Shown here: piece after piece, positions 43,470-52,989 of the stretch
Layout: the number at the start of each line of letters is the position of its first letter
Numbering within the stretch: position 1 is the first letter of the stretch
Assembly (NCBI GenBank): GCA_013127575.1
Contig: CP053418.1
Location: 1,426,001-1,490,000 of the forward strand
DNA: 64,000 nucleotides
Direction: 5' to 3'
Source of the DNA: Ramlibacter terrae
Lineage (GTDB): Bacteria; Pseudomonadota; Gammaproteobacteria; Burkholderiales; Burkholderiaceae_C
Notes under the pieces: generated by a model
Databases searched by the model: none
Seen by the model: only the letters and a program-made list of their open reading frames with translations
What the model was told of the DNA's origin: nothing
Translations under genes and position numbers: made by a program

Positions 43470-43960
43470 ATGGCGAAGAAGGACCACGTCAGCGAGACGC
43501 CGGCCACCGCGCTGCTCAAGGCGAACGGCGTGGCCTTCACCGAGCATCCGTACGAGTACCGGAGCACGGCGGCGCGCAGCACAGCGCGCAGGTGCTCGGC
43601 TTCGACCCGTTCATGGTGGTCAAGACGCTGGTGATGGAAGACGAGAAGGCGCGGCCGCTCCTCGTGCTGATGCACGGCAACCGCAAGGTCTCGACCAAGA
43701 ACCTGGCGCGCCAGATCGGCGCCAAGTCGGTCGAGCCGTGCAAGCCCGAGGTGGCGAACCGGCACAGCGGCTACCTCGTGGGCGGCACGTCGCCCTTCGG
43801 CACGCGCAAGCAGATGCCGGTCTACATCGAGCAGACCATCCCGGAGCTGCCGCGGATCCTGCTCAACGGCGGCCGGCGGGGTTACCTGGTCGGCATCGAG
43901 CCGAAGGTGTGCGTGGACCTGCTGGAGGCGAAGGCGGTGAACTGCGCGCTGGTGGAGTAG
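43470..43960 (+). CDS. ybaK: Cys-tRNA(Pro)/Cys-tRNA(Cys) deacylase YbaK (frame broken)
   Basis: About 163 residues. It clears tRNA(Pro) mischarged with Cys. SETPATALLKANGVAFTEHP starts it; FMVVKTLVMED contains the conserved Lys, RKVSTKNLARQIGAKSVE and GYLVGGTSPFGTRKQMPVYI the substrate pocket, and GGRRGYLVGIEPK the end. One G is missing near 43562. Co-directional with the aldo/keto reductase, 4 bases after its stop, and followed by repeats. Confidence 0.92.
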
Positions 43961-43972
43961 GCGGGTGGCTCC

Positions 43973-44002
43973 GGTGTGCAAGGGGTGACCGCCTTGCACA
44001 CC
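43973..44002. repeat. hairpin GGTGTGCAAGG...CCTTGCACACC
   Basis: A perfect 11-base inverted repeat with an 8-base loop lies 12 bases after the ybaK stop. It shares GTGTGCA and TGCACACCCTAC with the larger repeat at 24397-24474. It may serve as a terminator, although no T-run follows. Confidence 0.6.
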
Positions 44003-44027
44003 CTACTGCAGACGAACAGCCGAACAG

Positions 44028-44134
44028 CCGGACGCAGAGGACGCGAAGGTTACGCAGAGGTCGCAAAAGGACATCCATGAGGTTTTCTGGGTCTTTCGCG
44101 TCCTCTGCGTATCCTTCGCGTCCTCTGCGTCCGG
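44028..44134. repeat. 107-base inverted repeat upstream of plsY
   Basis: Perfect 22-base arms (CCGGACGCAGAGGACGCGAA.. at 44028-44049, mirrored at 44113-44134) continue inward with a second, imperfect arm built on the same ACGCAGAGG word. The middle is unusually T-rich for this genome (GAGGTTTTCTGGGTCTTT). Confidence 0.72.
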
Positions 44135-44172
44135 TACCCGCATTCCGGTACCCGCGTTCCGGTACCCGCATT
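44131..44172. repeat. tandem repeat, three 14-base units
   Basis: CCGGTACCCGCATT, CCGGTACCCGCGTT and CCGGTACCCGCATT follow each other directly, and each holds a GGTACC palindrome. The array begins inside the right arm of the inverted repeat and ends 24 bases before the plsY ATG, so it may lie in the plsY promoter. Confidence 0.85.
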
Positions 44173-44183
44173 CGCGGCACTGG

Positions 44184-44189
44184 CAGAAT
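44184..44189 (+). promoter_or_regulatory. plsY: -10-like hexamer close to the plsY start
   Basis: CAGAAT in GGCAGAATCCCGGCC lies 7 bases before the ATG. No ribosome site is present. Candidate leaderless start. Confidence 0.35.
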
Positions 44190-44196
44190 CCCGGCC

Positions 44197-44823
44197 ATGC
44201 AATCCGCCGCCCCGTTCCTTGCCGCACTCGCCGCCTACGGTGGGCTCGCTCGCCTTCGCCGTGATCGTCAGCCGCGCGATGGGGCTGTCGGACCCGCGCA
44301 CCTTCGGCAGCAAGAACCCCGGCGCCACCAACGTGCTGCGGTCCGGCAGCAAGGCCGCCGCGATCGTCACGCTGCTGCTCGACGCGATGAAGGGCCTGGT
44401 GCCGGTGCTGCTGGTGCGCATCTACGGCGATGCATGGGGCCCGGGCGAAGGCACCGTCGCCATGGTGGGCCTCGCCGCTTTCCGGGCCACCTGTATCCGG
44501 TGTTCTTCCGCTTCCGGGGCGGCAAGGGCGTGGCCACCTTCATCGGCGTGGTGTTCGGCATCCACTGGCTGCTGGGCGTCGCCACCGGCCTCACACGGAT
44601 CATCATCGCCTTCTTCTTCCGCTATTCGTCGCTGGCCTCGCTGGTGGCGGCGGTGTTCGCGCCGGTGTTCTACCTGCTGATGCACGGCGTGCAGTGGTAT
44701 GCCGACAAGCGCGTCGCACTCGCGCTCGGCGTGATGGCGGTGCTGCTGGCGTGGCGGCACCGGGCCAACATCCAGCGCCTGATCGACGGCAACGAGTCGC
44801 GGCTGGGCGCCAAGAAGGCCTGA
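44197..44823 (+). CDS. plsY: acyl-phosphate:glycerol-3-phosphate acyltransferase PlsY (frame broken)
   Basis: About 209 residues; an inner-membrane enzyme that makes lysophosphatidic acid, the first step of phospholipid synthesis. [40 protein letters not shown] and [18 protein letters not shown] are the three conserved cytoplasmic loops, with membrane segments between. Breaks near 44240 and 44485 each fit a missing G. The C-terminus [18 protein letters not shown] is typical. A tandem repeat ends 24 bases upstream. Confidence 0.94.
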   Translation: MQSAAPFLAALAAYGGLARLRRDRQPRDGAVGPAHLRQQEPRRHQRAAVRQQGRRDRHAAARRDEGPGAGAAGAHLRRCMGPGRRHRRHGGPRRFPGHLYPVFFRFRGGKGVATFIGVVFGIHWLLGVATGLTRIIIAFFFRYSSLASLVAAVFAPVFYLLMHGVQWYADKRVALALGVMAVLLAWRHRANIQRLIDGNESRLGAKKA

Positions 44824-44825
44824 GC

Positions 44826-45638
44826 TTGCAGACGATCCGGCTCACGCGCTGGTCCGAGTTCGTCGACCACGCCGACGCGATGGAGGGCTGGGCTTTCCGC
44901 GGCCACGTGTCCGCGCAATGGCCGCTGGTGCCTTCGCTCACGCGGCGGCTGCAGCAGTTCAGCCCCGACCCGCGCCTGTGGCCGCTGCGCGAGGCGCGCG
45001 CGATGCGCGTGTTCCGGCGCAAGGCGCACATCTACCTGCAGGACCGCAGCGCGCTCGGCGACGACCTGCGCAGCCTGGCGCTGATGCAGCACCACGGCGC
45101 GGCCACGCGGCTGCTCGATTTCACCAAGTCGCCCTTCGTGGCGGCGTTCTTCGCGCTGGAAAGCGCCACCCGCGACGTGGCGGTGTTCGCGCTCAACACG
45201 CCGGCGCTGTGGAACCGCGCGCCCGACTTCGACCCGTCGCTGACCCGCTCGCAGATCGACCCGCGCGTGCCCGGCAACTTCGACCGGTACTTCGCCGGCA
45301 ACACCTTGCCGCTGCTGTGGTTCGGCGAGCCCTCGGAGATGGACAGCCGGCTGGTCGCGCAATCGGGCCTGTTCGTGGTGCCGGGCGTGCTCGACCTGCC
45401 GCTCGACGACATCCTCGACGGCTACGGCGGCTCCGAAGGGCTGCTGACCAAGTTCGTGCTGCCGCTGGAGATGCGGCACGACGCGATGCGGGCGCTGTAC
45501 CGCATGAACGTCACCTACGCCACGCTGTTCCCCGACCTCGACGGGCTGGCGCGCTCGGTCAGCTACGAACTGGAGTCGATCTGGGAGAGGCTGGTGGAGG
45601 ACTACGAGCGGGCGCACCCGGCGCCGCCCGGCACCTGA
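44826..45638 (+). CDS. FRG domain protein
   Basis: Intact, 270 residues from a TTG start 3 bases after the plsY stop; the next in-frame Met (44881) would cut into the domain. WAFRGHVSAQWPLVPSLTRR and LMQHHGAATRLLDFTKSPFV define the FRG (phenylalanine-arginine-glycine) domain, named for its FRG motif. FRG proteins occur alone, near mobile elements and in some defence sets; the activity is unsettled. Adjacency to plsY suggests co-expression. No partner toxin, nuclease or phage gene is nearby. Confidence 0.83.
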   Translation: MQTIRLTRWSEFVDHADAMEGWAFRGHVSAQWPLVPSLTRRLQQFSPDPRLWPLREARAMRVFRRKAHIYLQDRSALGDDLRSLALMQHHGAATRLLDFTKSPFVAAFFALESATRDVAVFALNTPALWNRAPDFDPSLTRSQIDPRVPGNFDRYFAGNTLPLLWFGEPSEMDSRLVAQSGLFVVPGVLDLPLDDILDGYGGSEGLLTKFVLPLEMRHDAMRALYRMNVTYATLFPDLDGLARSVSYELESIWERLVEDYERAHPAPPGT

Positions 45639-45641
45639 AGG

Positions 45642-45723
45642 CTGTCATCCCGGGCTCGACCCGGGATCCATGCGGCGCTTGTGCAAGGGCTGCACGGATT
45701 GCGGGTCAAGCCCGCAATGACAG
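45642..45723. repeat. dispersed palindromic repeat, copy 3
   Basis: CTGTCATCCCGGGCTCGACCC at the left and GCGGGTCAAGCCCGCAATGACAG at the right match copies 1 and 2. It starts 4 bases after the FRG stop and ends 12 bases before the convergent MFS stop, so it may also end transcription. Confidence 0.75.
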
Positions 45724-45735
45724 GGTGATGTCGCG

Positions 45736-47344
45736 TCAGTCCTGCTCCACGAGATACCGCGTGACCCGCGGCGGTTCATCCCCCACGTGGAACGTCATGC
45801 GCTTGTCGCGCAGCTGCACGTCGGCGGCGCTGATGCGGTCGAAGCGGCGCAGGTGCTCGGTCCACGAGGCATCGGTGATCTGCTCCACGTAGCGGCTCGG
45901 GTCGTGCAGGTTGTGCAGCAGCTGCCAGTCGAGCACGCCCCGGCGCAGCCGGCTGCGGCGGCTTTCCTGCATCAGCGCCGGGAATTCGCCGGCACGCTCC
46001 GGATCGATCTGGTATTCGATGCGAAGCTGGATGCGCCCCGGCCGCGCCGGCGGCTGCAGGTCGGGCACCTTCAGCACGTGCGAAGGCGTCATGTCTTCCT
46101 CGGTGCCGCGGTCGAGCGTGCGCTTTTGCGCCAGCAGCATCAGCACGATGCTGGAAACGGCGGCGATCGCGATGCTGGCGTGCACCGAGCTCCGGTCGCG
46201 ACCTGCCCCCATAGCGCCGCGCCGGCGGCGGTGCTGCCCATCAGCGCCATCTGGAAGATCGACATGCCGCGCGCGCGCACCCAGTCGGGCAGGCCCATCT
46301 GCGCCGCGACCGTGAGCGAGTTGGCCACGGTGATCCACGTGACGCCCGCCATCAGCATGGCCGGCACCGCCACGTAGATGTTGGGTGCGAACGCGACCAC
46401 CGTCGCCGACAAGGCGTTGACCGTGGTGCCGACCACCAGCCGCCGGCCCAGCGGCAGCCACACGCGGATCTGCGGCATCAGCAGCGCCGCCACGATCGCG
46501 CCCGCGCCCATCGACGCCAGCAGCAGCGTGAAGGTGCCGGCATTGCCGCCGGGCAGGGCGCGCGCCACCAGCGGCAGCAGCGCCATCAGCGCCGTGGAGT
46601 GCAGGAAGAACAGCGCGACCCGCAGCATCACCGCACGCATGCGGCTCGATTGCCAGACGTACTGCACGCCGACGCGCATCGCGCTGGACAGCGGCTCGCG
46701 GCCCAGCGGGCTTTCCGGTGGACGCGCCGCCAGCGCATGATCGTGATGCCCGCCGGGATCGACAGCACCGCGTTCAGCACGAACACGTAGACGCTGCCCG
46801 CGCTGGCGATCAGCGCCCCGGCGAGCAGCGGGCCGATGATGCGCGACGCGTTCATCGCGATGCCGTTGAGCGCCAGCGCCTGCGGCAGGTGCGGCCGCGG
46901 CACGACCTCGGGGATGATCGCCGCGAAGACCGGCCAGCGCATCGCCAGCCCGACGCCGTTGGCGAAGGTGAGCGCCAGCAGCAGCGGCGCGGTCAGCGCG
47001 TCCATCAGGATGACCACGCACAGGATGGTGGCGATCGTCGCCACCCAGAACTGCGTGATCATGAAGTAGCGCTTGCGGTCGACCGTGTCGGCCAGCGCGC
47101 CGCTGGGGATGCCCAGCACGAACACCGGCAGCGTCGATGCGGTCTGCACCAGCGCCACCCACAGCGGCGAGGGCCCGATCGACGTCATCAGCCAGGCGGC
47201 CGCCACGTCGTTCATCCACATGCTGGTGTTGGCCGCCAGCCACGTGAACCAGAGCATGCGGAACACCGGCAGGCGCAGCGGCGCGAACGCGCTCTCCCGT
47301 TGCGGCGCCGCCGGCGGCGTGTTCTTCGGGTGTTCGGAATCCAA
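45736..47344 (-). CDS. MFS exporter with C-terminal ABM-like domain (frame broken)
   Basis: About 536 residues. The first 400 form an MFS_3/EntS-type exporter (MLWFTWLAANTSMWMNDVAA, GALADTVDRKRYF, NGIAMNASRIIGPLLAGALI). After a membrane segment (IAIAAVSSIVLMLLAQ) a soluble tail follows: IQLRIEYQIDPERAGEF, VLDWQLLHNLHDPSRYVEQ and SWTEHLRRFDRIS, which resembles an antibiotic-biosynthesis-monooxygenase ferredoxin fold. Breaks lie near 46720 and 46200. The exported compound is unknown. It follows the retropepsin-like gene on the same strand. Confidence 0.86.
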
Positions 47345-47353
47345 GCCCGGAAC

Positions 47354-47994
47354 CTAGTACCTGCGGTCCAGCACCAGCTGGTCGTGGGTGCGCTTCAGGT
47401 CGAAGCGGCCCGGGAAGCTGTTGCCCAGCAGCACGTAGGGCATGCTGCCCGGCAAAACGGAGGCGTCGACTTCGTAGACCTCCACGTCGCCGATCCGCAC
47501 CGACGCCAGCTTGATGCGCCAATTGGCCACGATGCCGTTGGCGGTGCTGCTCTGCCCCGGCTGGCCCTTGCGGTAGTCGATGCCGAGCCGCTGCGCTTCC
47601 GTGGCGCCCATGGCCACCGTGGAGGCGCCGGTGTCCACGAGAAAGTTGACGGGCTTGCCGTTGATGGCGCCGGCCGTGACGAAGTGGCCGTTGGAGGTGA
47701 CCGGCAGCACGATGCGGCTTCCGCGCGTGGCCGTGACGGGCCCCCGACGGTGGCCGGCGCGTCGCCCACCCGCAGCGTGTGCCGCTTGCCTTCGATCTCC
47801 ACCACCGCCTGGTCGCCCAGCGTGGTGAGCACTTTCACGCCCATGTGGGTTTCGCCGGGCGCCACGCCCCGGGGCGGGCTGCCGTTGACGATCAGCAGCG
47901 CGCGGTTGCCCAGCATGCCCTGCAGCGCGACCGAGTCGGCCGCCGCCGCCGCGGTGCATGCCACCGCCAGCACGGCGGCCAGGAGCGAGCGCAT
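47354..47994 (-). CDS. exported retropepsin-like aspartic protease (clan AA; frame broken)
   Basis: About 213 residues. The signal peptide MRSLLAAVLAVACTAAAAAD is followed by a beta domain (QGMLGNRALLIVNGSPPRGV, VVEIEGKRHTLRVG) and a retropepsin fold with the single catalytic Asp in NFLVDTGASTVAMGATEAQR, so it must dimerise. The end reads LLGNSFPGRFDLKRTHDQL. One base is missing near 47742. It follows yajQ by one base and precedes the MFS gene, so all three may share a transcript. Confidence 0.85.
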
Positions 47995-47995
47995 G

Positions 47996-48487
47996 TCAGT
48001 CGCGGAAGTTGTCGAACGACAGCGGCAGGTCGGCGATGTCCTTGCGGATCAGCGCCATGGCCGCCTGCAGGTCGTCGCGCTTGGCGCCGGTCACGCGGAT
48101 CGAGTCGCCCCGGATCGCGGCCTGCACCTTGAGCTTGCTCTCCTTGATGAGCTTCTGGATCTTCTTGGCGTCTTCGGTCTCGATGCCGCTGCGCACCTTG
48201 ACCACCTGCTTGACCTTGTCGCCGCCGATCTTCTGCACGTCGCCGGCATCGAGGAACTTCACGTCGACTTCCTGCTTGGCCAGCTTGCCCAGCAGCACGT
48301 CCATGACCTGCTGCAGCTGGAAGTCGGCGTCGCCGGTGATCGTGATTTCCTTCTCTTTTTCCTTCAGCTCGATGGCGGCCGCGGTTCCCTTGAAGTCGAA
48401 TCGCGTGCCGATCTCCTTGGCGGCGTTGTCCACGGCATTGCGGACCTTGACCATGTTGGGTTCGCACTTGGTATCGAATGACGGCAT
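47996..48487 (-). CDS. yajQ: YajQ family nucleotide-binding (cyclic di-GMP) protein
   Basis: Intact, 163 residues. [20 protein letters not shown] and [13 protein letters not shown] start the first of two ferredoxin-like domains; [20 protein letters not shown] and [18 protein letters not shown] end the second. Homologues bind cyclic di-GMP and affect gene regulation and virulence. It is divergent from murB across 51 bases. Confidence 0.94.
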   Translation of the reverse strand: MPSFDTKCEPNMVKVRNAVDNAAKEIGTRFDFKGTAAAIELKEKEKEITITGDADFQLQQVMDVLLGKLAKQEVDVKFLDAGDVQKIGGDKVKQVVKVRSGIETEDAKKIQKLIKESKLKVQAAIRGDSIRVTGAKRDDLQAAMALIRKDIADLPLSFDNFRD

Positions 48488-48526
48488 CTGGCAGTTCTCC
48501 CCGGCCCCGTAGGGGGCTCCATGGGC

Positions 48527-48532
48527 GACAAT
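48527..48532 (+). promoter_or_regulatory. murB: -10-like hexamer close to the murB start
   Basis: GACAAT lies 6 bases before the murB ATG in GGCGACAATTCTCCC. No ribosome site is present. The context matches those at 3306 and 22973. Confidence 0.42.
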
Positions 48533-48538
48533 TCTCCC

Positions 48539-49577
48539 ATGATCGTCGAGCAAAACGCACCGCTTCAGCCGCACAACACCTTCGGCATCGTCGCCAAGGC
48601 GCGCACGCTGGTGCGGGTGCGCGGCGAATCCGACGTGCAGGCCGTGCTGGCCCATCCGGAACTGGGCGCCGAGCCCAAGTTCGTCCTCGGCGGCGGCAGC
48701 AACATCGTCCTGACGGGCGACGTCAAGGCCGTGGTGCTCAAGGTCGAGGTTGCCGGCCGCCGCATCGTGGAGGACGGGCCGCGCGCCACCATCGTCGAAT
48801 TCGGCGCCGGCGAGAACTGGCACGAGGCCGTGACCTGGTCGATCGAGCAGGGCCTGGGCGGGCTGGAGAACCCGGCGCTGATCCCCGGCACCATGGGCGC
48901 CTCCCCGGTGCAGAACATCGGTGCCTACGGCATCGAGCTGCAGGACCGCTTCGAGTCGCTCGACGCCATCGACTGGTCACGGGCCGCGTCTTCACGCTCG
49001 ACGCCTCGCAGTGCGCCTTCGGCTACCGCGACTCGGTGTTCAAGCATTCGCCGGCCCGCGACAGCGACTTCGGCCTGGCCGGCCGCGCGCTGATCCTGCG
49101 GGTGCGCCTGCGCCTGCCCAAGCCCCGGAAGCCGGTGCTGGGCTACCTCGACCTGCAGCGCAAGATGGCCGAGACGGGCGTGCGGAACCCGACGGCGCGC
49201 GACATCTACGACATGGTGGTGGCGATCCGCAGCGCCAAGCTGCCCGACCCGCGCGTGATCGGCAACGCCGGCAGCTTCTTCAAGAACCCGACGGTGACGC
49301 CCGAGCAGTGCCAGGACATCATCGCCCGCGAGCCCGGCATCGTGCATTACCCGATGCCCGACGGCACGATGAAGCTCGCCGCCGGCTGGCTGATCGACGC
49401 CTGCGGCTGGAAGGGCAAGTCGGTCGGGCAGGCGGGCGTCTACGAGAAGCAGGCGCTGGTGCTGGTCAACCGCGGCGGCGCCACCGGCGGCGAAGTGGTC
49501 ACGCTGGCCGGGCGATCCAGACCAGCGTGTACGAACGCTTCGGCATTCGGCTGGAGCCGGAACCGGTGGTGGTTTGA
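48539..49577 (+). CDS. murB: UDP-N-acetylenolpyruvoylglucosamine reductase (frame broken)
   Basis: About 346 residues; a FAD enzyme making UDP-MurNAc for peptidoglycan. [14 protein letters not shown] starts it, [13 protein letters not shown] and [20 protein letters not shown] bind FAD, and [10 protein letters not shown] carries the proton-donor Ser. [16 protein letters not shown] closes it with the catalytic Glu. Breaks near 48980 (G missing) and 49513. Length fits type I MurB. An earlier ATG at 48521 is unlikely given the -10-like hexamer between. Confidence 0.95.
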
Positions 49578-49657
49578 TTCCGGGGCTTGTGCCGGCTGCA
49601 TAGCAGCATTGCCTCTGCCCGCCGTGCTGCCCGGGGTGCGCTGCCTATGATGGCCGC

Positions 49658-50228
49658 ATGCCCCGCATCACCCTGCCTTCCCCGACAGCATGGACGCCGC
49701 GCAGAAGGCGGTCTACGACAAGATCGTCTCCGGCCCGCGCGGCAAGATCCGGGGGCCGCTGCGCGCCGTGCTGCACAACGCCGAGCTGGCGGACAGGTGG
49801 CAGGCGCTCGGCGCGCTGCTGCGCTACGGCACCTCGCTGCCGCCGCGGCTGTCGGAGATCGCGATCCTGGTGACGGGCCGGGCCTGCAACTCGCCCTTCG
49901 AGTGGTACGCCCACCGCATCGAAGGCGAGAAGGCCGGCATCGAACCCGCCATCCTCGAGGCGCTGCTGGCGCAGGTCGAGCCTCCCGGCATGTCGGCCGA
50001 CGACGCGCTGGTCTGGCGCTACACGGTGGAACTGAACCGGCACAAGTCGGTTTCGCATGCCACCTATGCCGCGGCGCTGGCGCGCTTCGGCGAGCGCACC
50101 TGGTCGAACTCACGGCCCTGGTCGGTTACTACACCATGGTCGCCATGACGCTGAACAGCCACGAGATCCCGCTGCCCGAGGGCGTCGCGCCGGCCTTCGC
50201 GTTGCCGCAGCACGGGAGCATGGAATGA
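49658..50228 (+). CDS. carboxymuconolactone decarboxylase family protein (frame broken)
   Basis: About 190 residues, AhpD-like helical fold. SEIAILVTGRACNSPFEWYA with the His of YAHRIEGEKAGI is the signature, but there is one Cys and not the CxxC of peroxidase types. VELTALVGYYTMVAMTLNS is the C-terminal helix. Breaks lie near 49682 and 50103. The stop overlaps the amidohydrolase start (ATGA), so the pair is co-translated and probably acts on one cyclic acid or lactone. Confidence 0.87.
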
Positions 50229-51040
50229 ACCCGGCGGTTCCAGGCCAGTGGGATTGCCACGCCCACCTCTTCGGCCCCTACGAACGCTTTCCGCTCGCGC
50301 CGGAGCGCAGCTACACGCCGCCCGAGGCGATCGAGCCGCAGTACATGGCGCTGCTGCGGCGCCTCGGCCTCGGCCACGGCGTGCTGGTGCACCCCAGCGC
50401 CTATGGGGACGATCACTCGCTCCTGCTGCATGCGCTGGCGGTCCAGCCTGCGCTGCGCGGTGTCGTCGTGGTGCGGCCCGGCAGCCCATTGCCCTTGAAA
50501 GGCCTGCGCGAGCAGGGCGTGCGGGGCGCGCGCTTCAGCCATCGCAGTGGCGCCGCCAACTTCGCCGGCAGCGCGTCGATCGCCGACCTGCAGGTGCTGG
50601 CCCCGCAACTCGCCGACGCCGGACTGCATGCGGAACTCTGGACCGACTGCCAGGCCTTGCCCGGCATCGCGGCGCAACTGCGCGAGCTGCCGGTGCCGGT
50701 CGTGATCGACCACATGGGCGGCTTCGACGTGAAAGCCGGCGTGGACGATCCGGGCTTTCGCACGCTGCTCGGATTGCTGGAGTCCGGCAACGTCTGGGTG
50801 AAGCTGTGCGCCTACCGCAACCTGTTGGCCCAAGCCGACTGGGAAGCCGGCCGGCCTTTCCAGCAGGCGATGGTGGCCGCCAACCCGCAGCGGCTGGTGT
50901 GGGGCAGCGATTGGCCGCACCTGCGCGTGACGCCCGTGCCCGACACGGTGCAGTTGCTCGACATGTTCATGGACTGGGCCGGCAGCGACAACGTCGTCCG
51001 CCAGGTGCTGGGCGAGAACGCCGAGCGCCTCTACCGCTGA
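50225..51040 (+). CDS. amidohydrolase (TIM-barrel metal-dependent hydrolase)
   Basis: Intact, 271 residues. WDCHAHLFGPYERFPLAPER gives the metal-binding His-x-His, VPVVIDHMGGFDV the middle His, and LVWGSDWPHLRV the catalytic Asp. This is the amidohydrolase_2 branch with decarboxylases and lactonases such as 2-pyrone-4,6-dicarboxylate lactonase; FGPYERFPLAP recalls that group. Co-translated with the decarboxylase-family gene. Substrate inferred only as a cyclic dicarboxylate or lactone. Confidence 0.9.
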   Translation: MNPAVPGQWDCHAHLFGPYERFPLAPERSYTPPEAIEPQYMALLRRLGLGHGVLVHPSAYGDDHSLLLHALAVQPALRGVVVVRPGSPLPLKGLREQGVRGARFSHRSGAANFAGSASIADLQVLAPQLADAGLHAELWTDCQALPGIAAQLRELPVPVVIDHMGGFDVKAGVDDPGFRTLLGLLESGNVWVKLCAYRNLLAQADWEAGRPFQQAMVAANPQRLVWGSDWPHLRVTPVPDTVQLLDMFMDWAGSDNVVRQVLGENAERLYR

Positions 51041-51044
51041 CGCG

Positions 51045-51658
51045 TCAGCCGTCGACCGGGGCCGTCGCCGCGAACGAGGGCCGGTCGGACAGCGCGGCGA
51101 ACCAGCGCGCCAACTTCGGCGCCTGCGCGCGCCAGCCGAACGCATCGAAACGGTAGTCGAGGTAGCCGAGGGCGCAGCCCATCGTGTGCCCGATGGAGAA
51201 GGTCGCGGCTTCCAGCGCCTGCGCTTCGCCATCGAGCAGTTGCAGCGAAGCGCGGGTCTTGAGCTCGAAAGCGTCCAGCAGCGGCTGCAGCGGCGCCGCG
51301 CGCTCGCGCTCGTTGCGCCAGAGGATCAGCGCGTCGAGCAGCCCGTCGCCGAAAGCATGCCAGCGCAGCGCCTGCCAGCGCGGCTCGCCCCCGGTGGGGA
51401 ACAGCGATCCGCCGGCCAGCTGGTCCGGTACTCGCAGATGACGACCGAGTCAAACAGCGGGGGCCCGTCCTCGCGCACCAGCGTCGGGATCTTCGACAGC
51501 GGGTTCACCGCCATGATGGCCGGGTTCGGCTTGAGCATGGCCGCCACCGATCGCACCAGCTCCAGCCGGTCCACCAGCCCGAGCTCATGGGCGCAAACCA
51601 TCACCTTGCGCACGTAGGGCGACTTGGGCGACCAGTGCAGCGTGAGGGCGCCGGCCAT
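51045..51658 (-). CDS. glutathione S-transferase family protein (frame broken)
   Basis: About 204 residues. The thioredoxin-like domain has HWSPKSPYVRKVMVCAHELG, the glutathione-binding NPLSKIPTLVREDGPPLFDS and SVVICEYLD; the helical domain has FGDGLLDALILWRNERE and GCALGYLDYRFDAFGW. One G is missing near 51430. Its start overlaps the CoA-transferase stop. Convergent with the amidohydrolase, 4 bases apart. Confidence 0.88.
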
Positions 51659-52887
51659 CAGATCACCTCCGCGTTGCGCAGCGCTTCGATGTCGGCGCCG
51701 GCGTAGCCGAGCTCCGCGAGGATCGCGGCGCTGTGCTCGCCCAGCAGCGGCGGCGCGGACCGGATCGGCAGGGCCTCGCCCTCGAAGCGGATCGGGCTGG
51801 CCACCAGCGGCACGTCCACGCCGCACGGATGCGGCACGTGGCGCAGCATCTCGCGCGCCTTGACCTGCGGCTCCTTGAAGACGTCGGCCACGTTGTTGAT
51901 CGGGCCGCAGGGGACGCCGGCGGTGTCGAGGGCGGCGATCAGCTTCTCGCGCTCCCACTCGGCGAACTGGTCGCGCAGCAGCGCCGACAGCTCGGCGATG
52001 TTGCGCACCCGCTGGGCGTTGGTGGCGAAGCGCGCGTCGGCCGCCCACTCCGGCTGGCCGAAGACCTGGCAGAGCTTGGCGAACTGGCCGTCGTTGCCGA
52101 CCACCAGGATCACGTCGCCATCGGCGCAGGCGTACACGTCCTGCGGCTGGATGTTGGGGTGCGCGTTGCCGCTGCGCCGCGGCACCTTGCCCGACACCGG
52201 GTAGTTCATCGCCTGGTTGGCCAGCGTCGCCACCTGCACGTCGAGCATGGCGATGTCGATGTTGCCGCCCACGCCGGTCTCGTTGCGGCGGGCCAGCGCG
52301 GCCAGCACCGACACCGCGGTGTACATGCCCGTCATCAGGTCGACGATGGGCACGCCCACCTTCTGCGGGCCGCCGCCCGGCTTGCCGTCCTTCTCGCCGG
52401 TCACGCTCATCAGGCCGCCCATGGCCTGGATCAGGAAGTCGTACGCCGGCTGGTCGCGGCGCGGCCCGGTCTGGCCGAAGCCGGTGACCGAGCAGTAGAT
52501 CAGGCGCGGATTGACCTTGCGCAGCGACGCTTCGTCGAGGCCGTAGCGCGCCAGCGTCCCGGCCTTGTAGTTCTCCAGCACGATGTCGGCGCGCGCCGCC
52601 AGTTCCTTCACGATCCGCTGGCCTTCGGGCTTCTCGAGGCTGACGGTGATGGAGCGCTTGCCGCGGTTCACCGCCAGGTAATAGCCCGCTTCCTTCGTGT
52701 CGCGCCCCTCGGCGTCCTTCAGGAAGGGCGGGCCCCAGTGCGCGTGTCGTCGCCGGCGCCCGGGCGTTCGACCTTGATGACGTCCGCGCCCGGGTCGGCC
52801 AGGATCTGGCCGGCCCAGGGGGGCGGCGAGGATGCGGCTGAGGTCGAGGACCTTGACGTGGGACAGCGGGCCGGCGGCGGTGCTCAT
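51658..52887 (-). CDS. CaiB/BaiF family CoA-transferase (internally shifted)
   Basis: About 409 residues. GPLSHVKVLDLSRILAAP starts it; NRGKRSITVSLEKPEGQ, SVTGFGQTGPRRDQPAYDF and the catalytic Asp in GVPIVDLMTGMYTA are clear. Between about 52820 and 52745 the open frame reads nonsense, while the third frame gives the expected WAGQILADPGADVIKVERPG, so two compensating single-base errors lie there. Co-translated with the GST gene; it may load CoA on an acid whose epoxide or unsaturated product the GST handles. Confidence 0.9.
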   Translation of the reverse strand: MSTAAGPLSHVKVLDLSRILAAPLGRPDPGRPGRGRHQGRTPGRRRRHAHWGPPFLKDAEGRDTKEAGYYLAVNRGKRSITVSLEKPEGQRIVKELAARADIVLENYKAGTLARYGLDEASLRKVNPRLIYCSVTGFGQTGPRRDQPAYDFLIQAMGGLMSVTGEKDGKPGGGPQKVGVPIVDLMTGMYTAVSVLAALARRNETGVGGNIDIAMLDVQVATLANQAMNYPVSGKVPRRSGNAHPNIQPQDVYACADGDVILVVGNDGQFAKLCQVFGQPEWAADARFATNAQRVRNIAELSALLRDQFAEWEREKLIAALDTAGVPCGPINNVADVFKEPQVKAREMLRHVPHPCGVDVPLVASPIRFEGEALPIRSAPPLLGEHSAAILAELGYAGADIEALRNAEVI

Positions 52888-52989
52888 GCGGAATCTCCTG
52901 ATGCTGCTGCATTCTCGGAGTCCCGCCCGCGCCGGACTACCGGCTCCGCGTCAATCCAGTGATGCGCCCCTGCGCATACCGGGGAATTC

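Noticed and set aside
44131..44172. Tandem 14-base repeats considered as a CRISPR array
   Set aside because: Units are directly joined without spacers, and no cas gene is present.
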